DNA of 64,000 bases from Lithospermum erythrorhizon (lineage: Eukaryota; Streptophyta; Magnoliopsida; Boraginales; Boraginaceae). The translations under genes and the position numbers were made by a program. The stretch spans positions 1-64,000 of the forward strand of contig JADFUC010001205.1 of the NCBI GenBank assembly GCA_019722365.1, in the 5' to 3' direction. Below, piece by piece: positions 37,733 through 49,070 of this stretch (positions are counted from its first letter, which is position 1; every line of letters begins with the position of its first letter). Under the pieces are notes generated by a model that saw only the letters and a list, made by a program, of their open reading frames with translations, did no database searches and was not told the origin of the DNA.

Positions 37733-37975
37733 AGAAGAAAGAAAATAGCCTCCCTCATAGATATCATGAGAATTAATTGTTGTTTAGTATTCTAACTCCC
37801 CATGGAAATCTATTAAACAACAAAAAGGTGGTGTTACAGATACTCTATGTCAAGGGAACAAGTATTTAGATTAAAGATTACAGATGAGAAAGAAAGAAGC
37901 CTCATAGATATATTGAGAATACACTGTTGTTCTGTATTCTAGCTCGGAATTGTCAGAACTCTAATAAAACAAGTA
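37733..37975 (+). repeat. Diverged tandem duplication
   Basis: Two copies (about 37733-37840 and 37885-37975) share GAAAGAA.., GCCTC..TCATAGATAT, GAGAAT, TTGTT..GTATTCTA.CTC and CTA.TAAA.CAA blocks. They are separated by about 45 bases of unrelated sequence. Confidence 0.5.
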
Positions 37976-38036
37976 GCTAGATAAGATCGTGGCCGAGCAA
38001 AATTTGAACAGACACGTCAGGGTGATTATGGCAGCT

Positions 38037-41000
38037 TTACCCCACTGGGAGTTCTCCACAGTCACTAATGACGACCCTTTTTATGGGACCGTCCCCTCGG
38101 TCAGTCTCCTGTGACTCAATGCGTTTCACTATATCCATGCCTTCCAAAACTTGCCCAAACACAACATGCCTCTGATCCAGCCATGGTGTCTGTGAAATAT
38201 TATTAAAAACAACACTTAACTTTATATCTCAAGCCGATTTCCTAATCCTAAGTATTGCAGGTTGGTATCTGAACTATGGAAATTCAATTTGCTGATTTGG
38301 CTCTCCATGTTTTGCCACCTCTATTAGCTTCTGCTAATCAAATTGACGGATGGACAACTACCTTTTACTTTTACGAATACTTCTTTCTGGTACACTCGGG
38401 TAAATTAGGTTACCCGCTTTTCGAGTTTGACAACAAGTGAAAAATATGGCATTTGTCAGTTGTTAAAGAAACAGATTTCTGCACATACCTTGACAGTGCA
38501 AATGAAAAATTGGCTTCCATTGGTATTGGGTCCAGCATTTGCCATGCTAACGACTCCAGGGCCAGTGTGAATTACTGAAAAAGATCAATAAATAAAACAC
38601 ATAACTATGTATATACCTATAGCAGAGTTAAGAATACTAGTCGAGAGACATACACTTGAAGTTCTCATCCTTAAATGTTCGACCATAAATGCTCTTACCA
38701 CCAGTTCCCTGCAAAATAAAAGGTTTCAGCAATGGAAAATTTTGCATGTCTAAAGGATGCTGCTTTACTTCTATATATGTGATATACATAATATAATATC
38801 GACTTCTGCAGAAAGGTCAAAATGAGAGATGCATTTGACACCATGCTAGAAAAGAATTTTTTTTTTTTTGTACATGGGAACCAGAAACAACAATGAGCAA
38901 GACTTTAACACCTGCCAACAACTTTAGGAGATACATATGACTTCACTAGTGATGCTGAGATTAGTGCAGGCAGCATGTCTCACTCAGGATTTGGACACTC
39001 AACACGCAATAATTGACAGAGTGCTCTTGTGAAAGAGATATTGAATTTCTTTTTCTTAAATGTATTGCAATATTCTAGATTAACAACCTAAACAGCATGA
39101 GACCTGTAGACTTGCATCAAACAAAGCAATACAATAAAATGAAAAAAACAACAACGAGCTTTCTCTTTCCTATGCTGCAAAGAAAACATTTGCCAAACAC
39201 CAACAGACACTCCACCATGGAAATCAGTTACATATGTACCTCTCTGAGTGATGGGAGGTTGTAAATATACATTTTTATCAAAACCACCCCTGCACCCACG
39301 AAGTCCTTATCACACGATGGAAGCTGGATCCCTTGTAACCAAAGCCTTTTTCTCCTATTTAAAACAATTAACAGAAAACATATAAGCAACTCGTCAGAAA
39401 TTACTAGTAACAGGAATGATAGCCTAACAGATATTAGAAAACCTGTGCACAAGGCTCGGAAATTTTCAGCTGTCTGAGGCACATCATCACCATACAATCC
39501 AATAACAATTCTTCCGACCAGCTTCCCGACTGGATTCCCAATGCTTATATCAAAGTAAACTTTGTTGGTTACTTTGGATTGCACCGAAGGCAAATCCTAC
39601 ATCAAATAAACCAATATGTTCATCAACTTTGGAAGGCATAAGATAATACAGACATAATCCAGGCATAACATTAAATGTCAAGAATTCTAGAAATTGGACT
39701 GTAAATTTACAATCACATACAAATTCCATAAATATGTCAAACATTCGATAGTGCGCTGTAAATACACAATCACACACAATTTCTCATTATCCAGAACATT
39801 AAAAAGCAGGGCCGGTCAGGAGATTTTGGAGGCCATCGAAAAAAGGGCCTCTGATATTATACCCCCTCTAATAATTTTTAACCGATATTTTAGTGTACTT
39901 GTTTGATTAACAACAAAACCTCAACACAAATCAAAAATCACACTAACATTGCAACCAATTGATGACAAAAAGAGGTCTAGGTTTAGAATTTTACTCTAGA
40001 GATCAGCCTGGTAAAAAGGGATCCATCCAAACATCCTCCATCTAAAAAAGATAGTTCAGGTTTTCAAATCTATTACATCAAAAATCAGAACTGCATATGC
40101 CTACAGTATTATAATATTTCAAATAAAGACAAAGAGATAATATTTTTATATAGTTTAGTTATTATATTCTTTGATCTTAAATTTTAAAATCACATGTGTA
40201 TCAATTAAGTCTCCATGGCTATTCGCCAACTTTGAACCATCCACCCCAAACCAAACAACAACAAAAACTACTCCAGCAAAACAAAGCGCTGACCCGAGCT
40301 GAAGCATCAAATCAAAAAGCTGACCTTTCCGAACCTAATCATTTATGATCCGAAGTCAAATCAGAACCAATAAGTAATTTGACGAAGATAATAATAAAGA
40401 GAAGAGTAAATAAATTGGCGTTGGATTCTTTTTGAATTTAATCGGACCAAAGCTTCGTGATGATGAAATTGAACCTACATTTGACTACAAAAACAATTGA
40501 ATTAATTATCAAAATTGCTTCGTGAGTATGGAAAATGCTAATTCTGTCCCAAAAAGATGTCCAGTTTGGTTTTCAATCGTTAAAATTAATAATCTTTTCG
40601 ACGTACAATTTTAATTTGAATCGAAATTATCATATTAATAATAAATACTCCCTTCATTGCATTAAAATTGTTTAATTTAATTTTCAAATTTCGAGGAAGC
40701 ACACATAACTTTCGTTTAAGTCAAAATTATTAGTTAATTACAGTAAAAATAATACGGAGTAAAATAGTAGCATTTGATTTTTTTTTATACCAAATACCAC
40801 TTATTATACAACATATATACTGAACAATCTTAATGTGATGAGTTAGTAGTAAAATACGATGAATAAACTATATTTCGATATAATTTTCATAAAATATTAT
40901 ATAAGATATATAAAAGTATTGAATTTAAAATTAAAAAAGTCGATTATTAATATTCAAAATTGTACAATCTTTTTGGTATAAATGAAATAAAAATCAAGTA

Positions 41001-41037
41001 GAGTGTAAGTTACCAGAGTAGAAAAAGGAAGTGCCAT
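38037..41037 (-). CDS. Cyclophilin (peptidyl-prolyl isomerase), CYP20-2 type, with damaged exon 3
   Basis: Cyclophilins catalyse cis-trans isomerisation of Xaa-Pro bonds. Minus-strand exons inferred: 41014-41037, 39443-39596, 39271-39354, 38654-38708, 38489-38574, 38037-38189. Readable motifs in order: [102 protein letters not shown] and the end GELPVG. The GFGYKG loop and the VGNPVGKL-like start match the chloroplast thylakoid CYP20-2 group, not the cytosolic type. Exon 1 encodes only MALPFSTL, so no transit peptide is visible. Exon 3 is 84 bases, which breaks the frame: the segment after FHRVI, covering the FMIQGGDF motif with the catalytic-face Gln, has clustered single-base gains and losses. 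Either sequence error or a true inactivating lesion would explain it. Confidence 0.8.
39799..40018 (-). mobile_element. hAT-type MITE in cyclophilin intron 1
   Basis: A 204-bp element (39807-40010) begins CAGGGCCGGTC and ends ATCAGCCTG. It is flanked by 8-bp target duplications TTAAAAAG (39799-39806) and GTAAAAAG (40011-40018), matching at 7 of 8. The CAGGG.. ends, 8-bp duplication and GGAGGCC..GAAAAAAGGGCC interior fit the widespread plant non-autonomous hAT family. It lies within intron 1 of the cyclophilin gene. Confidence 0.75.
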
Positions 41038-41111
41038 TGTTGAAATGTGAAGCTTTGGAATGTGTGAGGATTCAAAGAAATAACTCATATGGATGAGGTT
41101 GTGGGCAACAC

Positions 41112-41254
41112 TATACACACACCCAAATAGTGTTTTTGTTAGTGAAATGACAATGTTATCCTTAATGAAACTTCCTCAACTACTACACTTACAAATAGGG
41201 GGGGCAAAATAGTCATTTCACCCCCAACTACTACACTATTTGGGTGTGTGTATA
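41112..41254. mobile_element. MITE with perfect 21-bp terminal inverted repeats
   Basis: The termini at 41112-41132 and 41234-41254 are exact inverted repeats (outer part TATACACACACCCAAATAG). Similarity extends inward to about 40 bp through a TGAAATGAC/GTCATTTCA pair. The element is 143 bp. The TA dinucleotides at each end could be the target duplication of a Tc1/mariner-type element; other superfamilies are possible. The exact arms point to recent origin. It lies about 75 bases upstream of the cyclophilin ATG. Confidence 0.8.
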
Positions 41255-41674
41255 ACAGCTGAGAGGTTGTGGTACTTCGCAAATGACTAATTTGCCCTCC
41301 GAGTTCACGTCTCGGAAAGAATTTTACAAAATGTAATAGACGATTGAAAATTTTAGCTCCGAGTGACAGATCTTAGAATAGACCGACCGGGATGAGGTGG
41401 GGAGGCGACGGTCACCCTCAATTTTGATATTTTTTAGAATTTATCTCGCAGTTCTAAGTTATTTTACACTTAGTAATAAAAAGTCTTTCATATGTTGGAC
41501 GTTTATTACAAACACCAAACATTGTTGTTGACGTCTAAGTTGGTAGCAAAATATGAATTAGAGTGGATAATATAGATTGAAACAATTAAGTTATTGTGTA
41601 TATTTAATGAGCTTTTTGATAATATTGGATCACTTGTTGACTCTTATTAGTTGCAGTATTGGGGTAATGGAGAT

Positions 41675-42305
41675 ACTATTGTGAGTAATTTGGAAGACTA
41701 TCATATTTTGACCAATTTTTTTAAAATATAGCACACTTAGTTATTTTTTTGTCTCACTATCACACTCTTCCCTTAAAAGACTTTAATAACCTGGCCTCAA
41801 CCTCCTCATGATCTTCTTCAAACCAAAATGACCACCACCATCATCCACTTCCTCATCATCGCTCTCTCGCCACCATAGCCACTCACCACATCATCAACTA
41901 CCACCAACCTAAATTTCGAACTCTAAGCCCCAACATCACCACTCACACCTAAATTTTCGAAATCCTAATTCCCAACATCACTACCACAATCAATTAACAA
42001 GGAAGGGAGAGGGGCTACATTTTCAGATGAGGGTCGCAATGCTAAGGGAATGGGAGGGGGCCACAATCTGGGGAGGGAGGGTCGTGGTTAACATGGGGAA
42101 GATGAAAGAAGGGCAACGATGGCGAGAGGCACAGATGGGGCATGCGACGCAGATGCAGGGGGTGGATGGTGATAGTAGACTTCTAATTTTGTCAATTTGG
42201 TCTTTCAAGGTGTAAAATATGTGAGTGTGGGCAAAAAAATTACAGTGTGGTAAATTCTTAAAAATATGATATTACTTTGTGCTAATTTTCCAAATTTCTC
42301 TATTA
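41675..42305. mobile_element. TIR element with long imperfect inverted ends
   Basis: The left end (from about 41679, AATTTGGAAGACTATCATATTTT) and right end (to about 42300, ATATGATATTACTTTGTGCTAATTTTCCAAATT) are imperfect inverted repeats over about 80 bases. They include matched GTG..CAAAAAAAT and TTTAAAA blocks. The interior has a CCACCACCATCATCCAC-rich stretch (41827-41910) and a GGGAGGG-rich stretch (42000-42170) that yields the random ORFs there. It may be a MULE-like non-autonomous element. No target duplication was confirmed. Confidence 0.45.
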
Positions 42306-42521
42306 TTGTACACACTCTTATCCATTTGCAAATATATTTCAAATCGACCAACCATCTTGCACCATCACATCCATTTAGAACAATCTCATATATTTGATGC
42401 ATCATGTATTTTTCAGAGAAGTTATTAGACTAGTATTCAAGGGAATTTCAGTTTGATGCATCATTTTGTTCATTTAGATAGAATTAATTAAAACAATAGC
42501 CTCAGATAAGAATTTTAATGA

Positions 42522-42760
42522 AGTTGTGCTTTGCTCCTTAATAATAGCGCATAGTACTTTGGTCTTTCATAGTGACACAATGTTGCATTTGATCTCGACA
42601 CGACACAATTGTCGCATTTTTGATCCCCGATAGTAACACAATTTTTTTCTTTATGTAAGCAAGAGACGTTAGTTAGTTTAGGGACCAAAGTACAATTATA
42701 TTACTACCTCCGAGGATCACAAGATTATCAAGTATCATTATTAGAGACCAAAGTACAATT
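42522..42760. mobile_element. MITE with GACCAAAGTAC inverted ends
   Basis: The left part (GTGCTTTGCTCCTTAATAAT.., AGTACTTTGGTC) and right part (GACCAAAGTACAAT twice, ATTATTAGAGACCAAAGTAC) form a folded inverted repeat of about 240 bp, the usual look of plant GGGACCAAAGTNCAA-type foldback MITEs. Similarity is imperfect, so it is older than the 41.1-kb MITE. Confidence 0.5.
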
Positions 42761-43434
42761 CGTGTCCATTATCTAAGACCATTTTAACAATTAAATGAAA
42801 AAACAACAAGGGATAGATCTATAATGACAATTTTCATGATCATATAGCCACACCCAAACCTCAATCCTCTACAAAACGTCACCACTAAACCACAAACACT
42901 TTATTATGAACTATGCAATTATACATGAACATAACATAGATTATAGATTTATATGGAGTTAATACAAATAGATTTTATTAAGCCTTATTACATCTGAAAT
43001 TAGAGAAAAATAGTACATGGCTAAACGTTTTCCCCTAAAACAATTGAAGCAGATGACTTGGATACTACTGTCTTATCTTCGTCTCCCAAAAGATTGTCAT
43101 CATACATTTTAAATTATTGACTTTTTTTAATATATAATAGAACTTAATAATAATATGGTTTGTAAGTCTCTACAATTACCTGACAAAACACATCAATAGA
43201 AAGAATTTGAAATGTATTTTTATTAGATATTTTTTCATAAATATTATAAAATACAAAAACAAAATATCTACTATCAAAGTTTAACTATTAAAAATTAAAA
43301 AGGCCAAAATGTAATAATCTTTAGGGGAGAGGAGTATTTGGTTTTAATCAGAAATTAATAAGCCACTTTTACCAAGCTAATTAGTACACATGAAACATAA
43401 CTCAAAGAGAAATTAACCCAACAATTAAAAATAT
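42761..43434. other. Intergenic region downstream of the SAUR gene
   Basis: AT-rich; it holds the SAUR 3' flank. No gene or clear repeat was found. Confidence 0.5.
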
Positions 43435-43956
43435 TTAAAACTGATTGATGGCAATCATTCTTGGAGGTGTTAGAAGGTAATAGGGTGAGCAAAGATTGAC
43501 AGCACCACCACCTTGAAGTTCATCATTTTCTTCTTTAGAATCCATTTCAGCTAGAACCTTCACAAAGAAAGAAACTTCACATGGAAGAACTAGAGGACCT
43601 CCACAATTATACCCATATTCTGATTCAGCTTCTTCAAGCAACATCTTGAAGAGGGGGTGATTTACATACTCAGTTTTAATCACAAACCTTTGCTTCTCTG
43701 GCCCCACATATACTGAAAAACAACCTTCAGGACAAAAATTTATTTTCTTGATATTACTAGAAGTACTACCTTCTTTTGATGATGATGCTATACAAGGAAA
43801 TGATTTACTCTTCCTTATTAGATCATTTGATGTTAAACCACCCTTTTTCATCATGCCTGAAGCCAATGATTTGCATCTCTCTAATGTTTTCTTGATCAAT
43901 CCCTTCCTTTTTGTACCATTTCTTATTATCATCACATCCATTTTAAGATTATCCAA
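43435..43956 (-). CDS. SAUR-family auxin-responsive protein
   Basis: An intact single-exon ORF of 173 residues; most SAUR genes are also intronless. The SAUR domain occupies about residues 74-140: CPEGCFSVYVG, RFVIKTEYVNHPLF, LLEEAESEYGY and GPLVLPCEV, matching the family pattern P.G.F.VYVG..RFV....Y..HPLF..LL..AE.E.G. The N-terminus is basic (RKGLIKKTLERCKSLASGM), common in longer SAURs. Family members often inhibit PP2C.D phosphatases, raising plasma-membrane proton-ATPase activity and cell expansion; whether this copy does so is not shown. A TATA-like TATAAATATAG lies at 44013-44024 on the minus strand. A second Met at residue 6 is an alternative start. Confidence 0.88.
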   Translation of the reverse strand: MDNLKMDVMIIRNGTKRKGLIKKTLERCKSLASGMMKKGGLTSNDLIRKSKSFPCIASSSKEGSTSSNIKKINFCPEGCFSVYVGPEKQRFVIKTEYVNHPLFKMLLEEAESEYGYNCGGPLVLPCEVSFFVKVLAEMDSKEENDELQGGGAVNLCSPYYLLTPPRMIAINQF

Positions 43957-44012
43957 CTCAACTAAATCAAAATTTGAACAGTTGCTTACAAAAGATTAAT
44001 ACATCCAAACTC

Positions 44013-44024
44013 TATATTTATATT
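44013..44024 (-). promoter_or_regulatory. TATA box of the SAUR gene
   Basis: The minus strand reads TATAAATATAGA about 57-68 bases before the SAUR ATG at 43956. Confidence 0.55.
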
Positions 44025-45948
44025 TAGATATATAAGACTAAATTATTGGAAAAAGGCTGATTTGATTAGGACTTTATATGGAACTAGTTGCTAATTCACC
44101 TGGCCTCTATTATTATAAACCAAGCAAATTAAACATGATTTACATCCTAGGCCTCACACGGAGTTGCCCAGATTTTCCTATATAATAACAATCACATGAA
44201 CCCAAAAAAGAATCAACGTAACACATTGCAAAAAAGTGCACTAAGCCACTAAATATAGAGATTTTTTAAACATTATTACAAAAAAATCAAGAATCATATG
44301 GTAAACTTAACAAGTTGATGAATTGGCTTAAATAAAATAGTAGGAAATAAACCTAGGTCGTCATCTCATGAAAGAACTACAGCCTCAGACTTTCAGAATT
44401 TTTCATTTCTGGTGGATGATTTACATACAATGAAATTCAACTCTAAGGTATACTCGTGATGATAACTATAAATAGAATATAATAAACCCCACCAAAAATA
44501 TTACTGTATTAACGATAGATTAAATTAGTGTTGTCAATACTAAATAAAAAAATGACCCCTTTTTGATGCAGTTATAATATAATGTACATTTTTAGTAATT
44601 TTATTTTATACTAGTACAAAACTCAATCTGTTATGTTGGGCATATTTAACACACCTTTCTGTAATTCTGTCTATATATACATAGTATTATAGGTTTTTTG
44701 ACCAACAAAGCAGGTTGGTGCCAGTTATAATTTCGATTAAGAAATTAATTAAAAATATCTCGTAACCATAAATAATATTACTAATTAAATCATTAATTAT
44801 TAGTTAATTTATTAATAAGTTATAACTAACAGTCATTTATTGAATAATATATAACTTAATAATAAAAATTTAAGATTCCCGGCCATTGTTTAAGACCAGT
44901 AATGCTTGAAATAACATTTTTTTTCTATTATCTAGCTAAATGTAAATATTATTCTAGCTAGCTTGCTAGTATATATTAACCAGATCAATCATATTTATTA
45001 CTGAACCTTTCATGAAAACATAAGTTTTAAATCGAAAGGTTTTTAGGTAAAATTGGTACATATATTATCGTTTCACTATTCCTTATTGTTTGAGAGCTTT
45101 TATTTATTGGTTAAAAAATTTAATGCATATTCAAACATATCTCTTACGGAGTAACATATATATATTTGAATATCTCTCTTCCTCTTCAAGTGGTCAAAAT
45201 GTAATTAGATTGAGATAGATCTTCCAAAAGGGAAAAATCAATTTGACTAATATGGTTTGATTGATTCGTCTAGTTAATGAATATTAATATAATTTACATT
45301 CACGCCCTTCATTTATATGTGTAATGAGATTATTCTATAGAAAATGTTAAAATATTAATATTTTATAAATATTATTGTTAGCATTACTACCCTCTAAAGA
45401 TGATTTATTAGTCCCTCCAATTTTTAATGTTTATCATTTAACCACTTTTATTTTAGAGTTCAAATTATTTTGTCACTTAACCTTTGTCAATATACCCTTA
45501 ATTAATGAAACCTAATATATTTTCCATAAATACATTTCCCATAAAATTTTCTAATTTTGAAAGTATTAAATGAAGCCTGAAATTGTCAAATGCTCACTAT
45601 CTTAAAATAAGAAAATACTGAAAGAACAAACATTATCTATTCTAGTGGAATAGTTTTGATATTTTTTAAAAATATAAGAGATATCATCATTTTAATTTTA
45701 ATACTAATTAAAGTTGATTTATTTCCTAAAAGGCAAGCCCTGCGCTGCTCATGGGGTGTTCTATTAGATTTCTTGAATAGGGTCCCAAATTTAAAGGTCT
45801 CCTAATATTTGGATGTTACTTCATAAACATATGGTAATTTGGTGTAGTTGGTAGAATGGTTGATCTTTTATACCTTTAGTTTTGGTACAATTCTTGTTAG
45901 CAACATTCTTTTTGATGTTTTTTTTATTTTTATAGTTTTAGAGGGTGT
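44025..45948. other. Gene-free AT-rich region upstream of the SAUR gene
   Basis: About 1.9 kb without coding signal. It should hold the SAUR upstream control region, but no canonical auxin-response TGTCTC pair was picked out. Confidence 0.45.
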
Positions 45949-46162
45949 TTGTTAAACTCATTAAACACTTAAAATTAATTAATTCAAGATTTAATTTGTT
46001 GATAAGTACTTATCAAAAATCATAACAAAATTTTGCTAAAATTTCTTACTTATTTCTCTCCTCTAAAAAAGTCAAGTTCAAATTTACATACTTCTCATTC
46101 CATAATTTTCACATCTCAATTTATCATTCCATTATTATTATTAATAATAATTATTATTAATA

Positions 46163-46195
<33 letters not shown>

Positions 46196-46915
46196 TAGGA
46201 ATAAAATAATAATAATATATAATAATAATAACAATAAGAATAATAATAAAATAAAAATAATATAATAATAACAATAAGAATAATAATAACAAAAAAAATA
46301 TTAATAATAAAAAATAATAAAATAATAATAAAATAATAATGATAATAATAATAGTAATAATAATAATAATAAAAAATAATAATGATAAAAATAATAATTA
46401 ATAATAACAAAATGAAAATAATAACAATAATAATAATAATCATAACAATAAAAATAATAACAACAATAATAATATTAATAATAATAATAATAAATAATAT
46501 ATTTAGTAATCATATTATTTAGATTTTATTCATATTAATAATAATAATAATCATAACAATAACAATAATATTAATAATAATAATAATCATAACAATAAAA
46601 ATAATAATAACAATAATAATAATAATAAAATAGGAATAATATTATTAATACTATAATACTACTGGCCAATAAGAATAATAAAATAATATATTTTAGTAAT
46701 CATATTATTTTATTTATCTATATTAATAATATTTTATTTATCATTGTTGTATTATTTATTAATGGATATATATCAATGAAATAGCACGGGTAAAGTTAAG
46801 AAACAATATAATCTCAATCAAGTCTTTTTCTTTGAACTGCTATCAAACATCTAAATATTTTTAGTATTCAGATTCAGGTAAACAAAATTAATTTTATAAT
46901 TTAAATAGAGCCCCT
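45949..46915. mobile_element. Probable MITE carrying an expanded AAT microsatellite
   Basis: The left end GAGGGTGTTTGTTAAAC..ATTAAACACTTAAAATTAATTAATTCA and the right-hand ACTGCTATCAAACATCTAAAT..ATTCAGATTCAG resemble the ends of common plant MITEs. These start GGGTGTTTG and carry ATTCAGAT words. Between them lies the long AAT repeat. Terminal repeats are weak and no target duplication was confirmed. Confidence 0.35.
46130..46680. repeat. Very long AAT/ATT microsatellite
   Basis: About 550 bases are made almost wholly of AAT units with AAC, AAG and ATG variants. It yields the meaningless 100-residue Ile/Tyr minus-strand frame at 46141-46443. Two inserts with TTTAGTAATCATATTATTT (about 46500 and 46688) show that part of the array was duplicated as a larger block. 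Confidence 0.9.
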
Positions 46916-47149
46916 ATTTATTTATAACGAGACGTACTGCTAAAAGGCATGTTAGATTTGGTGAAATGGTACACGTTATGAGTAATAAAAAGAGTTGTTA
47001 GAAGTAAACTATGAGGGAGTATTAATTTAAATTTTATAAATCACATGAACTAACGTTGCTTAAGTATTTGATTTTTTTCTCAAACATGTAAGTTGTTATA
47101 ATAAATTGACTAGGAAATATTATTCCAGAAATCTCAGAGGTTTTTCTCT

Positions 47150-47913
47150 ATATTTTCTCGGGGGTTTTGTGTGTATTTTGGTAGTGGAATGTTGTGATTT
47201 TTTTCTTTGAATTTCGGTCAAAAGAGAGCGGGTGTTTATAAGTTTCGGCCTCTGCAATGCCGCTTTAATTGGTTTGGTGTTTTTTATCACCATCTTCGAT
47301 CATTGAATTATAAGCAGCATCCTGATCGGGTTGATAATTTAGAATTTTCTTGGTGGCTGCTAGAATAAAATAGGCGCTCCCTTTCATATATAAAGGCTGC
47401 TCGATTCTTTCAGGCCAAAAATATTTTCATATTTAATTTTAATCTTTGGAATCTGATTGCACCATACGACTTCCGGAGGCCGATGCACCACATAACTCGG
47501 GGTGAGGCTGATTTCAAAATTGATAACTTCCGCGAGTCTCATTTTAAATCTCGGTGGGTTTTTAGATTTTCATTTTGCACCACGCGCCTTTAACGCTCCA
47601 TATGATCGATGAGATCAATAAAATTAGGGTTTATCTCCCAATTTTAATTCGACATTTAACGGAGGATGTTTTCTCGAACCCCATTTCGGGTTCAAATTTA
47701 GAGTTTAATTAATGTAAGAAACCCTTATTTTGACTTTTGATTAATTTCTGTGGGCTCGGGATTGAAAACCTTCTTTGTTCGATCGGGGTTTCCGATTTGA
47801 ATTTAGTATTAATCGAGAACCCTAATCACCACGTGGCATTTTAGTGGCTCGACTCTTACTAGTTTGATTAATTGCCTTAATTATTATTTTGATAAATTTT
47901 CTGCGGTTCACAA
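47150..47913 (-). repeat. Solo LTR of a Tat-like Gypsy element
   Basis: It ends in GCGGTTCACA at 47913, a TGTGAACC start on the minus strand. A minus-strand TATA-like motif (TTATAAACA) sits at 47237-47246, and CCCTAATCACCACGT and TTAATTATTATTTT blocks near the end resemble the other Tat-like LTRs. No partner LTR or internal domains are adjacent. The left edge is approximate. Confidence 0.45.
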
Positions 47914-49070
47914 ATCCCTTCCACTGAGATTTATTATACAATTCAAACAATTCTCTTTTTGCAGAAAAATAAACTATTATACATTAATCTTTCAAGATAA
48001 TAATGGAAAATTTATATAAAATTAAAAATATTTAACTCAACACATATTACCAACCTTCCTTTGTGAAAAACATGTCTATATCTTCAATTCTATTCAATAT
48101 AACTATTTGTAATCCTAAATCACAACATCACTTTTATTTTGGAAATGATGTCAATTTTATATATAAACTATCATAATTCGATCGTTATTTCAAATGTCTC
48201 AATCAAGGGAATTAGTTACCCCTTAAACCATTAATCGCTCTAATGTGGTGAAACTTATTTAGCAAAAAAAGATACATATAGTAAACTTTACCCTCTACCG
48301 TGTCCCTGCAATCTCACCCCATCTTCCATTGTCTTTCGACCAAACGAACTACACCTATAGTCACGTTGTCCACTGCTCATCAATTTAAAATGGATGGGGG
48401 CATTAAAACGATAGATAGTTTTAACGGCAAATTGAAACATGCATACTTGAGGTCTAGCTAAAATTAAGCTTCAAATTAAATTATTTCTATTATGGACCAT
48501 GACGCCCAAGGACTTGGAAGTTAATAAGAATGTTTAGCTGGGCCAGTTATATAAATTAAATTTGTTTGTGATATGTCCATAACTTGTAACCGTCCTTAAA
48601 AGTCGGTTTCAGCATAGACACTTTAGCAACTCTGCTTAATTACTTTTTCCTCTTCCATAATATATCACATATACAGATTCTTGCATATCCAAATAATCCA
48701 ACATCTTCTCCAACTCTAAACCCTCTATAATTCATAAATCATGGTCCTTTTATAAAGTTACCAAATTTTACAACTCAATAAATAAAGTTTCAATCTAATT
48801 GTCTTCTTTAGTTCTGTCACATATCATATTGCTCTTTACACACGTTGCCTTTATTTTGTTTTAGTATCAAACTAATCAAAGATTGTTACCTTTTTTCAAG
48901 AAAGTTTCTATTTGTTGTCTTCATTGCTTTTCACGTTCATATATAATCACCTTCTTACTTTTTGGCACATCTATTTGATTTAGTATTTTATATATATATA
49001 TTCTATTATATAATATATATATTTATTTTCTGATTTTGCATCAAACATTGTTGCTTTCTCCAAAACGTTT
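47914..49070. other. Intergenic region upstream of the MORC gene
   Basis: AT-rich, with a TATATA microsatellite at 48989-49022 just before the MORC N-terminal coding sequence. No gene was recognised. It is a likely promoter region. Confidence 0.45.

Larger units (their letters stand above)
36949..38036. other. Convergent intergenic region between G6PDH and cyclophilin
   Basis: About 1.1 kb holding the 3' ends of two convergent genes. It contains a perfect 30-base palindrome and a diverged duplication, listed separately. No ORF of interest. Confidence 0.5.

Noticed and set aside
39694..39906. 70-residue plus-strand ORF
   Set aside because: It runs from cyclophilin intron DNA into the hAT MITE and has no support as a gene.
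42023..42215. ORFs on both strands in a GGGAGGG-rich stretch
   Set aside because: They lie inside a probable non-autonomous TIR element and have no domain or conserved pattern.
46141..46443. 100-residue minus-strand ORF
   Set aside because: It is translation of the AAT microsatellite, giving only Ile, Tyr, Phe and a few other residues.
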